Shown in pieces: positions 62,490 to 64,000 of a stretch of 64,000 nt of DNA. Under the pieces are notes generated by a model that was not told where the DNA came from, made no database searches, and worked only from the letters and a program-made list of their open reading frames with translations. This DNA is from JAVZLH01 sp038883475 (GTDB taxonomy: Archaea; Thermoproteota; Bathyarchaeia; Bathyarchaeales; Bathycorpusculaceae), in assembly GCA_038883475.1 (NCBI GenBank), contig JAVZMA010000003.1, positions 24,820-88,819 of the forward strand, read 5' to 3'. How positions within the stretch are numbered: the stretch's first letter is position 1; every line of letters begins with the position of its first letter. Made by a program: the position numbers and the translations under genes.

Positions 62490-63199
62490 TTAAATTTTGT
62501 GACCATAACGCCCAGTTAACGGCACAAACGCAACACCACAAAGATTCTCCTTTTTAATTTTTCCATCAAGTTCCTTTACAACTTTTATGAGACTTTGAAA
62601 CAGGTGTGCGCTTCCAACAGGAATAAGCATGATTCCGCCAGGCTTCAACTGTTCAATGAGAGGGTTTGGAATATCTGGAGCGGCAGCTGTCACAACTATC
62701 CTATCGTAGGGCGCCTTTTCAGGGTAACCCGTCGACCCGTCAGCGCAAATTATTGTGACGCGGTCGCCATATCCAGCCTTCATAACGTTTCTTCTAGCGA
62801 ACTCAGCCAGTCCCTCAATTATCTCAACTGTGTAGACGTGCCCCCACCCGCTTCTCGGTGCATCGCTGGGCGCGATTATCTCGGCTATTGTGGCTGCATG
62901 CCACCCCGAACCCGCTCCAACTTCCAGCACTTTGTGGCCGACTTCCAATTGGAGGGCTTCATTCATTATTGAAACCATGTTTCGCCTAGCTCAGTGGAAG
63001 GGCTGAAGCTATGTGGCGCCGAAACTGTTTGCCCAAAACCAATTGGAAGCGGCGTATCCACTGCACTGTATGACTGCATGTTTTCCGGCAGAAATTTCGC
63101 TCGAGGCACAGAACGCATGGCCTTGATAACTTTTGGCGAGCGAAGCACGCCCTCTCTTACTAAGTTTTCGATGAGTTTTTCCCATTCCTTCTTTTCCAA
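62490..63199 (-). pseudogene. pcm: Protein-L-isoaspartate O-methyltransferase, frame-broken by a 32-base insertion
   Basis: Reading from 63199: MEKKEWEKLIENLVREGVLRSP through VPRAKFLP and PLPIGFGQTVSAPH, then frame is lost. It resumes from ATG 62978 as MVSIMNEALQLEVGHKVLEVGAGSGWHAATIAE, the AdoMet site, to ADGSTGYPEKAPYDRIVVTAAAP. In the family SAPH is directly followed by MVxxMxxAL. Exactly 32 bases (62979-63010) sit between and shift frame by two. Both parts look otherwise intact. Either a real disruption, a sequencing/assembly error, or an unspliced/hopped element. Confidence 0.85.
62979..63010 (+). other. 32-base hairpin insertion in pcm
   Basis: TAGCTCAG (62987-62994) pairs with CTGAAGCTA (63003-63011), one bulged A, loop TGGAAGGG. 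The plus-strand segment TAGCTCAGTGG matches the tRNA D-loop/A-box consensus. Removal would restore the pcm frame. No bulge-helix-bulge splice site was found by hand. Confidence 0.5.
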
Positions 63200-63325
63200 A
63201 TCTTCGCACCGTACGAATAAAAAGCAGAGCGCCTTTTTAATGTATTTGATTCAAAATCTAAATAACAACATACGGTTTGTCCTTTGTAATTTTTCAAGTA
63301 AAATGGGGAAGATATCTAAACCGCC

Positions 63326-64000
63326 TTATTTCACTGTAACTGACTTTGCCAAGTTTCTCGGAGTGTCAGGGTCATATCCCTTTTCAACAGTCATGTAATA
63401 TGCCAAAAGCTGTAATGGAACCACGAACGGTATGGGCGATAAGATTTCTGGAATTCCCTTGGGCACTTCAACGTAATCATCAGCCAACCGCTTAATCTCC
63501 TCGTCTCCTTCCTCTATTATGGCAATTATTGAAGCCCCTCTGGCTTTCATCTCCATCATGTTCCCTATCAAAGTCTTATGTGTCTCATCTTTTGGACAGA
63601 TGAAAACCACAGGGAAACCAGGTTCTATTAGGCTTATTGGACCATGTTTGCTTTCTCCAGCTGGAAAGGCTATGGCTGGCACATAGGCTATCTCCATGAG
63701 TTTCAACCTGCCTTCATATGCGGTGGCGGTGCTGATTCCGCGGCCTAAGAAGAAGAACACTTTAGCGTCCTTGTACTTTTTAGCTATTTGTTTAACCTTC
63801 TCTTCTTGTGTTTTAATTATTGTTTCAACAATGTCTGGAAGCTTTTCAAGCTTCTCTGCCAAGAAGTCCATCTCGTCTTGCGAAACCTTGCCTCTCTTCT
63901 TAGCCAGTCTAAGAGCTAGCTGCGCCAAAACAGAAAGTTGCGAAGTGAACGTTTTTGTTGCAGCCACTCCTATTTCTGGACCTGACTGTTGACTGATGTA
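63326..64000 (-). CDS. glmS: Glutamine-fructose-6-phosphate aminotransferase, C-terminal part
   Basis: Partial: runs off the right edge on the minus strand, so only the 3' end is here. SIS isomerase domain: QSGPEIGVAATKTFTSQL (the phospho-sugar binding loop), RGISTATAYEGRLKLMEIAYVPAIAFPAGESKHGPISL, and end sequence GYDPDTPRNLAKSVTVK, which carries the active Lys region of the C-tail. Supplies glucosamine-6-P, precursor of UDP-GlcNAc used in N-glycosylation. Confidence 0.94.
   Translation of the reverse strand, partial: YISQQSGPEIGVAATKTFTSQLSVLAQLALRLAKKRGKVSQDEMDFLAEKLEKLPDIVETIIKTQEEKVKQIAKKYKDAKVFFFLGRGISTATAYEGRLKLMEIAYVPAIAFPAGESKHGPISLIEPGFPVVFICPKDETHKTLIGNMMEMKARGASIIAIIEEGDEEIKRLADDYVEVPKGIPEILSPIPFVVPLQLLAYYMTVEKGYDPDTPRNLAKSVTVK

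Noticed and set aside
62979..63010. Bulge-helix-bulge intron in pcm
   Set aside because: I tried to pair both junctions into a 3-4-3 motif and could not form a proper central helix with outer stems; only weak wobble pairs were found.
62979..63010. A tRNA gene in pcm
   Set aside because: Only a D-arm-like hairpin is present; no anticodon arm, T-arm or acceptor.
1..64000. CRISPR arrays, insertion sequences, prophage or replication origin
   Set aside because: No spaced direct repeats, transposase, integrase, phage structural genes, or Cdc6/Orc gene with origin repeats was seen while reading.

Overview
The window is a 64 kb piece of an archaeal chromosome. Archaeal markers are everywhere: family B polymerase, RadB, FEN-1 with a C-terminal PCNA-binding tail, CDC48, a thermosome, aEF1B, Pth2, TruD, AglB/Stt3, CarS and geranylgeranyl reductase for ether lipids, archaeal-type AdoMet synthetase, Clp1-type RNA kinase and CofE. 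The full five-subunit archaeal CODH/ACS (cdhA-E), a ribosomal protein eL38 and eukaryote-like accessory proteins point to the TACK/Bathyarchaeia region; a Bathyarchaeia acetogen-like organism is my inference, not something the window proves. Genes are dense, mostly AUG-started with GGAGG/GGTG Shine-Dalgarno sites or leaderless behind TATA boxes. No IS element, CRISPR array or prophage was seen.

Layout. 0.1-3.4 kb: DNA polymerase B, then convergent queT (queuosine/archaeosine precursor transporter) with a structured 5' leader. 3.5-8.7 kb: SecB-like protein, an Alg7-type sugar-phosphate transferase overlapping aglB/stt3, then gcvT with a zinc-ribbon gene. 8.8-13.3 kb: DUF362, HDAC-like deacetylase, topA, a zinc-finger gene and an OSTC/OST3-like membrane protein. 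13.3-19.6 kb: carS, radB, a RNase H-fold protein, Clp1 kinase, nth, a PAC4-like small protein overlapping the UbiD-type decarboxylase, CBS protein. 19.7-22.5 kb: sua5 and the thermosome, whose start site lies in a strong hairpin. 22.6-31.3 kb: cooC-cooC-cdhA-B-C-D-E, all minus strand, the carbonyl branch of the Wood-Ljungdahl pathway. 31.4-35.5 kb: deoxyhypusine-synthase-like protein, MBL hydrolase, cofE, FrhB-like protein. 35.4-37.6 kb: eL38, a demi-ferritin like that fused to Pyrococcus encapsulin, a metallopeptidase gene cut by an in-frame TAG, a VapBC pair with phased operator repeats, tRNA-Ala. 37.6-45.7 kb: MFS transporter, adenosine-specific kinase, possible small RNA, Mrp/Nbp35, TrmO, OsmC, two radical SAM proteins, small zinc ribbons, tautomerase. 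45.7-55.3 kb: membrane proteins, CinA-like, PHP, transglutaminase-like surface protein, GPN GTPase, DUF4443 regulator, AdoMet synthetase divergent from an HTH-CBS regulator, DHH phosphoesterase, DDAH-like hydrolase. 55.3-64 kb: truD, pth2, geranylgeranyl reductase, winged helix, cdc48, aEF1B, zinc ribbon, fen1, a frame-broken pcm and the 3' end of glmS.

How the parts fit: CODH/ACS with two CooC-type nickel-insertion ATPases gives acetyl-CoA synthesis or cleavage; CofE and the FrhB-like protein belong to F420 chemistry; AglB, the Alg7-like enzyme and the OSTC-like protein suggest a multi-subunit N-glycosylation machine; CarS, the UbiD-type decarboxylase and geranylgeranyl reductase belong to isoprenoid/ether-lipid synthesis; Sua5 and TrmO act in sequence on tRNA A37. 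The observations most worth following are the thermosome start-site hairpin, the queT leader, the OSTC-like and PAC4-like proteins, the lone demi-ferritin, and two broken genes (metallopeptidase, pcm).
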